Counted from the first letter of the stretch, positions 21,798-33,222 are shown. The stretch: DNA of 64,000 nucleotides from Taudactylus pleione (GCA_031769625.1 JAUIMM010000088.1:4231501-4295500); one strand, 5' to 3'. Notes: generated by a model from the sequence alone, not told the origin. Made by a program: numbers and translations.

Positions 21798-22526
21798 GGC
21801 CTGATTCATAGTTGGACACAGCCAGGGCCGTAGCTAGGGTAGTGTGGCCGGTGACATCTCACAGGGCACCACAAGTCAGGGGGCGCTGTTTGGGCCTGTC
21901 AAATTTCTGTTTATTATCATTCTTGCTTGTAGCTTCCTCTTATTTCATCCCCAGCATCTCCTGGCCTCTCCTATCTCTTCTCTGGCCCTTCCCCATGAAG
22001 CCATGGCCCTTTTTTGGGTGCATTATGTCCCTTTGAAAAATAAGGGGGGCGCCAATGCTTTTTCTGGCACAGGGCACCAAAAAGTCTAGTTACGGCTCTG
22101 GACGCAGCTGCTGAGTGAAAATATGTAAAAGCAGCAGGAGGCACCTGTAGTAGAAAGACACCCACTACATGCTTTGGCAATCCGCTGCTGTGTCCAAAGA
22201 CTCAGCATCAGTTCATCTCCGTGACCATCTGCCATCTGAGTAACCCTCAGATTACTCAGGATGGTTGTGTATTTTGTGCTTCCAAGGCCAGAGATGCTGC
22301 GTCTAAGGACGCAGCCACTGGCCTCGGTGCAACCAGAAAATGGGGCTGACGCGACCATATTTTCTGTAACGCTGGCCGTCACCACTCCTTCCCCGCTCCC
22401 AATCATGATGGGTCGTCGCAGACATAGATCTGCATACGCGTAGTACAGATCGTGCGCATGCGTAGATCGCCAAACTTCGGAGATTTATGTAAACCATCGG
22501 CTTTGCCTACAAGTCTGGATCAGGCC
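21798..22526. mobile_element. MITE, GGCCTGATTCA family, inserted in the SINE
   Basis: The left end GGCCTGATTCATAGTTGGAC and the right end 'gtctggatcaggcc' are inverted. The SINE sequence resumes on both sides. A 'cta' trinucleotide lies at both borders (21,793-21,795 and 22,527-22,529), a possible 3-bp duplication. It is itself interrupted by the 278-bp element below. Confidence 0.7.
21823..22100. mobile_element. Non-autonomous hAT element, 278 bp, copy 1
   Basis: The ends CAGGGCCGTAGCTAG and CTAGTTACGGCTCTG are inverted repeats. The flanks GACACAGC (21,815-21,822) and GACGCAGC (22,101-22,108) form an 8-bp target duplication with one mismatch. CAG-type ends and an 8-bp duplication are the hAT signature. 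A second copy of identical length lies at 45,642-45,919. Confidence 0.85.
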
Positions 22527-22544
22527 CTATATTCCCTGCCACAT

Positions 22545-22547
22545 GTG

Positions 22548-22578
<31 letters not shown>
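22545..22578. repeat. (CA)n microsatellite
   Basis: A 'gcgcgcgcacacac' start followed by about eleven CA units. It corresponds to the variable tract inside the SINE. Confidence 0.9.
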
Positions 22579-22770
22579 GTTAATTTTTGTCAGGAGCCAA
22601 TTAACCTACCAGTATATTTTTGGATTGCGAGAAGAATCTGGAGGACACGGAGGAAACAGACAAACTCTACACTGTTAGGGCCTTGGTGAGATTGAACCCA
22701 AGACCTCAGTGCTGTGAGGTCTTGGGTTCAATCTCGAATGCGAATCATTACACCAACCGTAATGCCACAT

Positions 22771-23770
22771 TAATGGATATATTTTAGGATTTTAAAATGA
22801 TTACAAAGCAAAAAAGCAAGGGTAACCCGCGTTAGTAACAAAGCAAACGTCATGCCATAGAAGTATTCAGTTATTTTCTAAAACAAAAAAAACAAAAAAG
22901 GGAAAAAAAATTAAACGGCAAAACCCAAAACAAAAAGAAATGAATAATAAAGGGTAATCTTAAAATGACATCATGATGCAATGAGCCCTTCCCGACAATA
23001 TCAGGAATTTAAGCCCCCCCCCCTCCTCTATTTGGGTACCAGAATTTTGTAGTAGATGTGTTCATTACTTTAGAATGTTCAGGATCTTGTTGATGGTCTT
23101 TATCCAGATCATCAACCAGATCCTTAACATCCTAATTTGATGAGCACATTTACCATGTTGTTCTGGTATGCACATGTAGATATATCTTCCAAGAAAGTAT
23201 TTTTTAGCCTTTTATGTTTAATGCACTATGGGCAAATGCATGAAAACTGCTAAAGAGACAATGAGGAAGTTGTCACAGCAACCAAGCAGCTTCCAGGTAA
23301 CATTTATCTTGTACATTGCATAGAATGATAGGTAGAATCTGATTGGTTGCTATGGGAACACCTCCGCCATTTGTCCTTTTCAGATGATACATCTCTCAAG
23401 TGTTTGGTACCCCCCCCTTTAAAGTCATTTTGTGGCTTGTTAGGTTAACAATTAAAATAAGGAAGGTACACTGTAAAAAGCTCATTAAGCAATTGTAATA
23501 CAGATAAAGGATTATGAATGGACATCTTACGTATATGCCAGCAGGACTTTTATTGCCAGTGTTGCGTACAGGTACAGGTGGAAAGAAAAAGGATAGGAAG
23601 ATAATTTGACATTTAAAAAGATTAAAGTTCAACAACAGAGTCCTGTAGAAACAGGATGTAAGGTGTTTGTCTTGGAGAGAGCTGCAATCAAAGTAGAACA
23701 TGAAGCTCCATTGGTTCTGCCAGTTATACAATTAATTTAGTGATAGGAATGTTTTTAAACTGAACATGAT
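22771..23770. other. No gene recognised
   Basis: AT-rich sequence with A-rich tracts (22,880-22,950). 'agtgttgcgtacaggtacag' and neighbours are not assignable. Confidence 0.45.
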
Positions 23771-24090
23771 CTATAGACAGGATACGGTCAGTATCCCGAC
23801 ACAGGGGATGCTGGCGCTTAGAATACCGGCACCGGAATCACGACACCTGTCAGAATCCCGGCGTCGTAGGTGGGGTTGGGGGGAGGGTTAGATTTAAAGG
23901 TGCGGTGAGGGAAAGGTTAGGTTTAGGCACATGGGGGGAGATTAGTTTCAGACACTGGGGAGGAAGGGGGAGGGGGAGGGAGAGGGGGAGGGTTGGGATA
24001 CCTACCAACAAGTGTCGGTATCTTAACCATGTCGGGATGCCGGCATCAGGATTTTGAGCGCCGGCATCCCGTACCCATCCCCTACAGATG
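23771..24090. repeat. CCTAACCC-core dispersed repeat, inverted copy
   Basis: The same family on the other strand. 'ggtcagtatcccgacacagg' and 'gaataccggcaccggaatca' are followed by a 'ggggagggttag' / 'aggtttaggcac' core. The closing sequence 'gtcgggatgccggcatcagg' and 'gagcgccggcatcccgtacc' completes it. Confidence 0.75.
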
Positions 24091-24184
24091 ATGTACCCCT
24101 AAAGAATTCTATAGGCAGAAATTCTACAAATGTGAAAACATTTCCAAACAATCATTTTTAATACAGCTCTATAGTTTGGACGGG

Positions 24185-24640
24185 AATCGGTAATTATGTG
24201 CCATCTGTCGGGATGCCTACTGTCAGAATACAGACCCAATGTTCGGTATACCGACAGGGGTCGGGTAAGTATACTTATCCATTTCCCTAACCCTAATCCT
24301 CCCCACCGTAACCCTCCCAGTCAGTCCCTGAACCTAAGTCCCCCTGCTTCGTGTCTAAACCTAACCCCCCCCCCAGTTGTACCTGACCCAAACCCTCCCA
24401 CCTAGGGGTGCCTAACCGTAACCTCCCCCCCAAAACCCAACGCTAAGCCCGATAATTGCCCTAACCCCCCCCCGCGCGCGGCTAAGAGGATGGGCGCCCC
24501 AGACATACCTCGTTCGGGCATCCGTCCGTCTGCTTTCCTGCGTCGGGATTAAGATAGTTAAGATGGGCGTTGAAATACAGATGCCTCCCTTGTCGGGATA
24601 TCAGTGTCGGCATTCAGACCGGATGACTACATCCCTTTGG
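24185..24640. repeat. CCTAACCC-core dispersed repeat, large copy
   Basis: 'tgtcgggatgcctactgtca', then 'ccctaaccctaatcctcccc'-type units across 24,285-24,470. It closes with 'tcgggatatcagtgtcggca'. This is the longest core in the window. Confidence 0.7.
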
Positions 24641-25047
24641 GCGTTAAGGAGACAACCAGTAGAACCCAATGACTGATGCATTTTGATAAGGGGAAACGAC
24701 CAACTGGTGGCTGCGAAGTTATCATCAGAAGCTCATGCAGTATTATGAAACAGCGACATCCCCCCTTGTGTAGTCAGGAGGTATCACTGGCCACACTGCT
24801 TCACCTTCACAACATTACAGCCCCTAAATGAAACCTCCTGTGACTACAATGGACAGTAGCACACACTGGATGAAATAATGGTCTTTCTTCCCATAGGCCC
24901 TCCCCACAGGCAGTGTGGATCCACCAGCAAAGAGGCTGATCAGGTAAGCTATACAGATTTATCCATCAGCCACTCGATGTGCATTCCGACATCAAACTGA
25001 GTGGGCATTTGAGATGTTAGCGGTCATTTGAGATGTCAGTCCCTGCA
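24641..25047. other. No gene recognised
   Basis: Unique-looking sequence with no supported feature. Confidence 0.4.
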
Positions 25048-25240
25048 GCAAGTATACAGATGGTGGCTGACCACCCGTATACAGCCAGATGTGTTGATAT
25101 ATCTGCAAATATATCGTCCATCTGCTGTGCTGCAAAGCAGATGCGTTAGGTCTGTGAATGACGTCGTTCACAGACATATCGGGGGTACACATCCACCGAC
25201 GTACTCGCGATATATCGCCCAGTGTGTATCCAGCTTTAAG
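25048..25240. mobile_element. MITE fragment ('cagtgtgtatccagctt' terminus)
   Basis: Contains 'gaatgacgtcgttcacagac' and 'tatcgcccagtgtgtatcca'. The former is nearly identical to 'gaacggcgtcgttcacagac' in the MITE at 43,871-44,225, so the two are relatives. The left end is unclear. Confidence 0.55.
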
Positions 25241-26338
25241 TTTTTTGTACTAGTCATTTCAGCAATAAATCACAGAATAAAAAGCCATGTGAAGTAGTGA
25301 ATGCTATTTTCCTGCTGAGTAAAATCAGCTTGTGTGACACAAATCCAATAACTGGGGCATGCCCAGTGATTTCAACACAAGCTGAATTGCAAAGCTAAAC
25401 TGTACAACCATTTTGCCAGTTATTAGTTTTTTTTTATAATAATTATGAATACTCACTTCAACAATAATCCATCTAAGTTTACATTGGTGATCATATAACG
25501 GGAACATTGCTACTAACTGACCTGTAAAGGATACAAAACTAAAAACTCTTTAGAAGATGTAATTTGTTTTTTATTAAATGTAAGCAAGTGAATAACTCTG
25601 TAAATAACGCGTGTAGTGAGTTTCATAAAGAGCAGTTACTGCGCGGATAGTAAGAGAGAAGATAAATTGCATTCTTGCAACACCCAAAAGACGTCAGGGA
25701 AACTGTAGCGTGATGTTCAGTAGCTCCCTCGGGACAGAAGGTGTAGTTATCCTACTGTATGTGTGGGACACTCTGCAGGGAACAAGGTGTCTTTTCAGAT
25801 TACTGGTAATTGTACCTTTCTGTAGCCACACTGTGCTAGGAACCTATTTTATTTATTAACAGTTTCTTATATAGCCTATAAGAGACCAGCTGCAGCAATA
25901 ATAAAACCTTGACGGTCTTGTTAGTGTAGAGAGTGTTAATACCACAGCTACGCGAATACTACAATAAAAGTACACTTTTGTGTAATATTCACTCCCATAC
26001 AAGGTTATGTTGATCTCTTACAGGTGGATTTGTTACATAATGTAACCGTTTCGACTAGTCTGTGAAACATAGGTGTTTCTGGCACAGGGAATGGAAGAGG
26101 TGATCCACGCCACCAACACACTTCCAACTGGGTCTCTTTTGGAAGGGAAGTCCCACTCTTGTATCAGTTATATAAATGTTTTAATTGACTAACAAAAGTG
26201 GCTGCTAGGCTCCTAAATTTAGGTTAGAAATCACCTTGTATAGAATTATATGAACTATGACCTTTGGATGTGGATGTATGCTAATTGTTGCTCTTCATGG
26301 TTATTGACACATAATTATGTTTGTGTTATTGCTCATTT
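25241..26338. other. No gene; LINE/SINE tail scrap
   Basis: 'ttaacagtttcttatatagc' at about 25,856 resembles a LINE tail. The rest is unrecognised. Confidence 0.35.
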
Positions 26339-26537
26339 TGGGGTCTATTTACTAAGCAGTGTTATGAGACAGAGTGAAAAGTGATAAGACTGTGATAAGG
26401 TGCCAGCCAATCAGCTCCCAACTGTCATTTTTCAAACACAGCCTGTGAGATGACAGTTGGGAGCTGATTGGCTGGCACCTTATCACAGACTTATCACTTT
26501 TCAACTGTCTCATAACACTGCTTAGTAAATAGACCCC
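26339..26537. mobile_element. Hairpin MITE, about 90-bp arms
   Basis: The left arm 'ggggtctatttactaagcag' continues through 'gccagccaatcagctcccaa'. The right arm is its inverse with only a few mismatches. A loop of about 22 bases contains 'caaacacagcctgtg'. The whole unit would form a long RNA hairpin if transcribed. Confidence 0.9.
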
Positions 26538-27700
26538 TATATATCTGCTACATACCACTATTACACCATGAAACCTGATACATTTAGCTGTAACACTATT
26601 ACAAGCTAACACACTGTCGTTGGGGCAGGTATTGTCACTACTGTTACTAGCCCCAGAGCTTTAAACCATATAGAAACTCCATATAGTAGATAATACATGA
26701 AGGTCTCTTTTACTATTGATATTTTCACACAGTGCCTTTCAGGGAATTTCCTTATTATTGCAAACTGTGAACTTTACATACTGCAAAAGATTGAGAGGAT
26801 TTACTGTAGACTAGGAGACTTGGATTTTCCTGTATATGTGCAAGCTGTCAGATAGCCAACATCATTTCCAATTTGGATTTATGAATTAAGGATAATACCA
26901 TTATTAATATTTTTGCTTCAATATTAATCAGTCATATATGACAATACATCCTTAAATACGGACCTGTGCTAGATATTTTTAAGCACACCTTATTATACAA
27001 AAGGTCTACCTCATTCTACAATAATATATGTTGTGTCTGTTTATACTTCTGTGCATCTAAGTGAGGAACATCTCTGGTTCTTTCGCCTTTGGGAATATCA
27101 TTTACACCTATATCATAAGAAATTAAATAAGCTACTAATTTTAAGGAATGTACATACTATAAACATAATATATTGCTTGACATGTTACCATCTACAAGTG
27201 TGTCCCCAATAAGAGCACTGCCAACCGTAACTATTCAAGGATTTGCTATTCACAATAAGCCAACAACAAAATAAAAAGGCTAAGAATTACTGATTACATA
27301 ATGAACTTCGGAGAGGTATGCCCTGTATGGGACGCCCCTTCCCCTATTCCTTCCAATACTATAGTATTATACAGTGGAGGGCATAGCCTGTGTGATGAGT
27401 GCATATTCGGTCAGTAAATGCATGAAAAATTATGTCGATGACATAATAAATCTTGCATTCCTCTTAGTCATTTAAATGGCAGGGATTGCAATTGTGCTAT
27501 TTGGAATAAATAAGCTTTTTAGCTGTGTCAGGTTTCATCAATATGCCCCGCTGTGCTACCTATGGTTAAAAAATGGATCACGGACATCCGCACCAAGGGG
27601 CTAATGTAGCGATGGACTTAAATTTAACTCATATGTATCCAACTCCAAGACAGGGAAAGTGTGGAGTGTACAGGGCTATTCTGTGTGAAAGGTGTGTGGC
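26538..27700. other. No gene recognised
   Basis: AT-rich sequence without repeats or domains that I can identify. Confidence 0.5.
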
Positions 27701-28025
27701 TTAAGGCGGGCATTCACTAGGCGATTAAACAGGCCGATTGAAATAACGACATCGTTATCATTGAATCGTTTGTTAATCGTCTGCAAATCTGTCACTTTAA
27801 AGTCAAACACGACCAGCGATGCGCGTGCCCGCTGGTCATTTTTGACATCTATCATCGCCAGAACATGCTGGTCAACCTGAAGACCACGTCAGGATGATGG
27901 ATGTGCCTACACTGAGCGACTGAACGTTCAGTGTAGGCACATCAACAGACTGTGAAACGACTGCACAATTACAATGTCGTAATCGTGCACCCATTTCTAT
28001 GTCTATTAGTGGATACGCCCCTTTA
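27701..28025. mobile_element. MITE with 'TTAAGGCGGGCATTCACTAG' ends
   Basis: Left end 'ttaaggcgggcattcactag'. The right end 'ctattagtggatacgcccct' is the inverse with several mismatches. It contains an inner hairpin, 'atgtgcctacactgagcg' / 'cgttcagtgtaggcacat'. Superfamily unknown. Confidence 0.7.
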
Positions 28026-28524
28026 GAGTCCTGCATGCCATTAAAAGTGATTTAGGAGTAAAACTAACTTACATTAAGCTCTATCATTTCAACTCTTGCT
28101 CTCAAGAAGGGCAGTGCTGAATTTAAAAAAAAAAAAAACAAACCAAATAATTCCATGATCAAAAAAAGAAAAATCTCTCTCACAAACAAGAAGATATGTG
28201 ATTGGTTAGCTGAAGAGGTGTGTATCTGTGGGGGGACTTTGGCTGAAGACAAAGGCAGGCTCGAGCTGTGGTGAACCCTGGCTTTAGGGAACATATATGC
28301 ACTGTGTTTTTGTTACTCAGTACTGTTGGGAATGGTTAATTTACTTTATAAACTAACGTGTATTTGTTTAGTGCTGGTCTCAGGTGGATTTCTGTTCAAG
28401 CGGTCTGTCACCTAGAAGATTATTATACATCTAACTTCCCATTTTTACATCCAGGCAAGCGATATTGTGGGTATAAAGTAGACATAAAAGCAGGGCCTAG
28501 GGGATCTCATCAGATCGCCTAGAT
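28026..28524. other. No gene recognised
   Basis: Unique-looking sequence with an A-tract at 28,122-28,140. Confidence 0.4.
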
Positions 28525-28681
28525 CAGGGGTGAGCATTAAGTGTCCCTCCAGATGTTGTTGAACTACAATTCCCAGCATGCTTTGCACCAGTTTTACCAT
28601 TTACAAATAGAAAAACCCTGGCAAGGTATGCTGGAATGCGTTGTTCTACAACAGCTTTGGGCCGCTTATCGCCCACCCCTA
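28525..28681. mobile_element. Short hAT-type hairpin element, 157 bp
   Basis: CAGGGGTGAGC at the left and GCCCACCCCTA at the right are inverted. The flanks GCCTAGAT (28,517-28,524) and GTCTAGAT (28,682-28,689) form an 8-bp duplication with one mismatch. The interior 'gaactacaattcccagcatg' is related to the hairpin at 30,633. Confidence 0.75.
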
Positions 28682-28689
28682 GTCTAGAT

Positions 28690-29029
28690 ACTACAGCCTG
28701 GAGAAGGGTTACAAAGGTGGTGCCCAGGCCATCCCAGTTGGCGGGATGCATCAAGCATGTGATGCCTACCGACACTCATCGCATACATGCCAGCGTTATT
28801 AAGAGTCGTCCTTTGCGACAGAGGGACTTCCGGGTTAAAGCATGTGTCGTATGATGCGCACTCCGCAGGGGGTGGCGGGAGGGATCTGATTAGATCACTC
28901 CTGAGCAAAGCTCACTGGTAACAAGTACTAACCAAGCAATTAAGACACTAATGGTTTAAAATTGTGCAAGTCAAAATGGCCTGTATTGCCTTGTACCAAA
29001 TAACTAACATAAGGATCATTGCACCTATT
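28690..29029. other. No gene recognised
   Basis: Nothing supported. Confidence 0.4.
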
Positions 29030-29106
29030 AATAATCATTTTATTTATATAGTGCTTATCCAGTTAGATCCAAGGTGCTTTACAATGACAAATATATTAAA
29101 ACAATG
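29030..29106. repeat. LINE 3' tail scrap
   Basis: 'aataatcattttatttatat' followed by 'agtgcttatccag' and 'aaggtgctttacaatgac' is a common LINE-tail pattern in vertebrates, here apparently on the minus strand. Confidence 0.45.
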
Positions 29107-29112
29107 AACATA

Positions 29113-29454
29113 GGGCCCGATTCTGAAGTGGACACAGAATGGGGTATTCTTGCAGATTCCTGATTATTGGGAATCTGTGCATGGCCCCCTGTGCGTCTGC
29201 CTGATTGACTGGCAGAAGCATTTGCGGGGTGGTGCAGGGGGAAACCCTGCGTTCCTGGAAACGGGGGCGTGTCCATGGACGCAGACTTCCTGGCTTCCTC
29301 AGCTGCCCTCAGTCGCAGCACTGGGATCGCAGTTGCTGACAGGAGGCATCTCTTCACTTCAGACACCTAATGCAGTATTTTAAATGTAGCAGGACGGAAT
29401 TGGAAAGGCACTTATATGCGGCTGTGCAATTCCATCCACTGCTGAATCAGCCCC
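29113..29454. mobile_element. MITE, GGGCCTGATTCA family, 342 bp, TSD ATA
   Basis: The left end GGGCCCGATTCTGAAGTGGA and right end 'gctgaatcagcccc' are inverted. ATA flanks both sides (29,110-29,112; 29,455-29,457). An internal 'ctgcctgattgactggcaga' and 'tggaaacgggggcgtg' segment is shared with 46,950-47,030. Confidence 0.75.
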
Positions 29455-30441
29455 ATAACACAGAGATACGAGACAGCTATTTGGGTCATCAGTTCCATGG
29501 ATTGCTTATCCTACACACAAAGGTAAAACTGGTGATGCAGCCATTCTGGGAATACTACATAGGTAACCCTGGGGATAATAGGCATGCCAGGATGAGACCA
29601 CACATAATGGTGGATTTTTTTTGTAAAAAAACCACCAAAAAACCTATAGCTGACAAAAAAATTACTACATAACAATGGATTTTACTGCATGACTTCATTG
29701 ATGATAGCACAGAAGTTGTCATCTACCAAAAACATCAGACCCTCCAACATGACCCCTTCCACCAGGTAGAAAATACTCTGCTCCTGGACTTCTCTCTTAC
29801 TTGATGATTGCAGCCACCTGTGGTGAAACACCTGCCTCATCTATTACCTAGTGCAACACAGGCGGCTGCAATCATTAATTAGGTGGGAAGTCCAGGAGCA
29901 GAGTACCGGGTTGGATGGTAGGAAAACATGTAGACATGGTTTAAGTGTGCGGTTATTGTTCAGACCAAATATCGAAATGTGATTTAAGTGACTGACCATG
30001 AAATGACTGTTGGTGGATCATTCCATGACAAGTGGACCAGGAGTCCTCACTTGACCATCTCCAATTTTGATAATATTTTACATGGAATTTGACATATGTC
30101 ATACTAACTTTGGGAAAAATTTTAGTTCACAATATGTAATAGCAAAACTATGGCCCTCAAAGTGGGGGTGGGTGCAATTGCCATGGGTCAAACAGCAATC
30201 TTCAAAACTCATCAACTTGACATGGAATTACCCATGTCTGCGACAGCTTAGTCTTCCTCAGAAGACTGATGGCCACCTCGCTTTTGTGCCTAAGCAGCAG
30301 AAAGGAGATGCTGTCAGTGGGCGTCTCTAAGCACTGGACGGTGAGCGAGACATTAGTATATTTTTGCAATTGCCATCCGTGAGAGATCGCAGCTGTGATG
30401 GCAATTGCCACATCTGAATCAGACTCAGAGTACACATCATC
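29455..30441. other. No gene recognised
   Basis: A short inverted pair, 'gtccaggagcagagta' / 'ctctgctcctggactt' (29,773-29,905), suggests an old inverted-repeat element. Otherwise nothing is identifiable. Confidence 0.4.
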
Positions 30442-30860
30442 TCAAGATGGTTCCACAAACATGGCAAGGAGTTCAGTGTACCTCAATGGTCTCCACAGTC
30501 CCCAGATCTCAATACAATAAAGCACCATTGGGATGTGGTGGGATGGGAGATTGGCAGCCTGAATGAGCAGCCGAAAAATCTGCGGCAACTGTGTGATGCT
30601 ATAATGGCAATATGGACCAGAATCTCTAAAGGCAGGGGTCTTCAACCTTGGCCCTCCAGCTGCTGTGGAACTATACATCCCAGCATGCATTGCCATAGTT
30701 TTAGCATGCTGTTATATCAAAAAGGTGGCAGTGCATGCTGGGATGTATAGTTCCACAGCAGCTGGAGGGCCAAGGTTGAAGGGCCAAGGGATGTTTCCAA
30801 CATCTTGTTGAACCTATACCATTTAAAAGTCAGTCTGTTGTGGGGGCAAAGGGGGTCCTA
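30442..30860 (+). pseudogene. Tc1-like transposase C-terminal relic, split by a hairpin element
   Basis: From 30,452 the plus strand reads FHKHGKEFSVPQWSPQSPDL, then NTIKHHWDVV and NLRQLCDAIMAIWTRISK. This is the C-terminal part of a Tc1 DD34E transposase, where the expected catalytic Glu after 'DLN-x-I' is Lys. At 30,633 the frame is broken by the hairpin element below. After it, 'gatgtttccaacatcttgtt' and 'gggggcaaagggggtcctac' continue the typical C-terminal and 3' sequence. The N-terminal two thirds are absent. Confidence 0.75.
30633..30786. mobile_element. hAT-type hairpin element inside the Tc1 relic
   Basis: The left arm 'caggggtcttcaaccttggc' continues through 'cagctgctgtggaactatac' and 'atcccagcatgca'. 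The right arm 30,732-30,782 is its near-exact inverse. The interior matches the hAT-type element at 28,525 and the half copy at 44,240. A clean target duplication was not found. Confidence 0.8.
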
Positions 30861-30911
30861 CACTGTTCTAGCTAAATGTACCTAATATTATAACTACTTT
30901 GAGTATATTTT

Positions 30912-30963
<52 letters not shown>
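30912..30963. repeat. (GATA)n microsatellite, about 13 units
   Basis: Uninterrupted 'gata' tetranucleotides ending in 'gatacatag'. Confidence 0.97.
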
Positions 30964-31577
30964 CATAGACACACACACCCAGTCTTTTAGCCCATATGCT
31001 CAGTGCAAATATACTGGCAGTGCCGGGTTGGATGGCATTGCAGCTGCCCAATGTGTGCCATTGTTACACTGAAATAATGTAACATTCACCTGTCTGGCCG
31101 TCAGTAAATAAATATCACTTATCAGCAGAGCAGGAGAGTTTACAGTAACTGTTGCTCTGCTAAACAGAGGGGCAGGGTTGAAGTCCATAAAGAATAAAAA
31201 TGTCCCAATGTTATCCTTTCAATTCAAAATATATAAATAATAATAAAAAAAAAAATGTTATACAAGGCATGTGCTTTATTATAGGTGTATTATATCCTGA
31301 AACTGATCGATAATTTCTAATGGAGGTTACATATTTACTTAGTCCACAAATACATACAACACTCTGGGGTCAATTCAATTAGGAGTGAGTTTGCAGAAGT
31401 GAGCCTGTATCATGAAGCTTGCATACATCGCGTGAATGCGTGCACCCGAGAAATGTGAGCTACAATTAGAAATGCCAGTTCGCAGTACTTGCTGGGGAGT
31501 TTTCTACAAAGAACGACCTGGGAGAAATGCATGAAAAAGTGTAGAAACCATCCTGAACTAGAAAAATAAGGGGCAAC
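30964..31577. other. No gene; possible MITE end
   Basis: 'gggtcaattcaattaggagt' at 31,366 is a MITE-like terminus. Its partner was not found. Confidence 0.35.
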
Positions 31578-31580
31578 TGA

Positions 31581-32096
31581 GGGTCTTATTCAGTGTTATA
31601 TGCAAACCCAATGATTCGCATACAACACCGATAGCGAGAGATCTGCACATGCGCAGGATCAGTACTGCGCATGTGCAGGTCTCCTTCTGCGAGATCGCTG
31701 CAGCGCCCCCAAGCCATCCGTAGCATAAATGACATGCTGCGGCCATTTGGGGACAGGACAGGGGTGGAAACTGTGAGCGTTTTACAAAACAGGGGCATGT
31801 CGTTCCTAATTTGTGGGCGTGCAGAGGCCAGGGTCTGCATCCCCCAATGCAGATTTCCTTGCCCCGGCAGAGTGAAAACACCGGCTATCCTGCGAAACCT
31901 GACGATTACTCAGATGGCCAATGTTTTTGCATATGATGCGATGATGCGTCCTTGGACGCAGCAGTGAGTCACAGAAGCTTGCAAGAGGCGACCATTTACA
32001 CAACACGCCTCCTGCAGCATCAACATATTTACACACAGCAGCTGCGTCCAAAAACAATGTTGCTGTGTACACTTCGCTCACCTCTGAATCAGGCCC
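31581..32096. mobile_element. MITE, GGGCCTGATTCA family, 516 bp, TSD TGA
   Basis: The left end GGGTCTTATTCAGTG and right end 'ctctgaatcaggccc' are inverted, and TGA lies on both sides (31,578-31,580; 32,097-32,099). The interior 'acatgcgcaggatcagtact'/'gcgcatgtgcag' segment is an inner palindrome. Confidence 0.75.
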
Positions 32097-32394
32097 TGAG
32101 GTAGCAGTACGCCAGGACCACATTGAAGGATGAGAGTGGCCTAAGGAAAGTACTGGAGGTTCATAAAACAGTGTCAAATGGCTGATTTTTAGCACGTTTC
32201 ATTAATGGTTTAAAGATGATAGTGAGCAAGTTTTTTTAGGAAAATTTAAGTCTTTACAGATATTTTGGGGTACATAAAAATGCCCTTAGAGTAATTTTTC
32301 AGTGTTTTTATACAAGTTTGTAAAAGATTAGAATAAAAATTTACCTCATCTGCACATTCAAAAATCCCTCTCCCATCAAAACAACACCTCCACA

Positions 32395-33222
32395 TAAGTG
32401 ACCCCACATACCTTTCCCACATCATTTACACCTCCACGTACCTTTCCCTCATCATTTACACCTCCACATACGTGTCCCCACATCATTTACACCTCCACGT
32501 ACCTGTCCCACATCATTTACACCTCCACGTACCTTTCCCTCATCATTTACACCTCCACATACGTGTCCCCACATCATTTACACCTCCACGTACCTGTCCC
32601 ACATCATTTACACCTCCACCTACCTGTCCCACATCATGAACACCTCCACCTACCTGACCTACATCATTTACACCTCCACCTACCTGACCCCCATCATTTA
32701 CACCTCCACCTACCTGTCCCCCCATCATTTACACCTCCACCTACCTGTCCCCACATCATTTACACCTCCACCTACCTGTCCCCACATCATTTACACCTCC
32801 ACCTACCTGTCCCCACATCATTTACACCTCCACCTACCTGTCCCCACATCATTTACACCTCCACCTACCTGTCCCCACATCATTTACACCTCCACCTACC
32901 TGTCCCCACATCATTTACACCTCCACCTACCTGTCCCACATCATTTACACCTCTACATACCTGTCCCCACATCATTTACATCACTACATACCTGTCCCCA
33001 CATCATTTACACCTCCACATACCTGTCCCCACATCATTTACACCTCCACATACGTGTCCCACATCATTTACACCTCCACATACGTGTCCCACATCATTTA
33101 CACCTCCAGACATCTCTCCCATATCATTTACACCTCCACATACGTGTCCCAAGTCATTTACACCTCCACATACCTGTCCCACGTAATTTACACCTCCAGA
33201 CATCTCTCCCATATCATTTAAC
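32395..33222 (+). repeat. Minisatellite, unit 30-31 bp, about 26 copies
   Basis: Unit: 'catcatttacacctccacct' plus 'acctgtcccca'. The central copies (32,640-32,940) are nearly identical; both flanks are more divergent ('cacata', 'gacatctctcccat'). Because 31 is not a multiple of three, one reading direction passes through all three frames of the unit without a stop. This explains the long open frames at 32,398-33,186 and 32,636-33,382. Confidence 0.97.

Larger units (their letters stand above)
21690..22770 (-). mobile_element. tRNA-headed SINE with L2-like tail, split by a MITE
   Basis: Read on the minus strand from 22,770: a tRNA-like head with 'gggttcaatctc' B-box sequence, then the 'tactggtaggttaattggct' body and a CA/GT tract. 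A break follows at 22,526/21,798. The tail resumes with 'tttagattgcaagctccact' and 'ggccaaata'-like sequence ('gaccaaatattctctgtaaa') and ends 'gcgctatataaattactggt'. The tail is shared with the plus-strand copy at 38,050-38,212. The interruption is exactly the MITE listed next. Confidence 0.75.

Noticed and set aside
21812..22089. ORFs inside the 278-bp repeat on both strands
   Set aside because: Occur in both copies but differ in frame and carry no domain; the element is non-autonomous.
24285..24470. True interstitial telomere array
   Set aside because: The units mix CCTAACCC with CCTCCC and vary in length, and lie inside a dispersed repeat with its own ends.
15592..33222. CRISPR-like direct repeats
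   Set aside because: The arrays are head-to-tail minisatellites without unique spacers, in vertebrate-like DNA.
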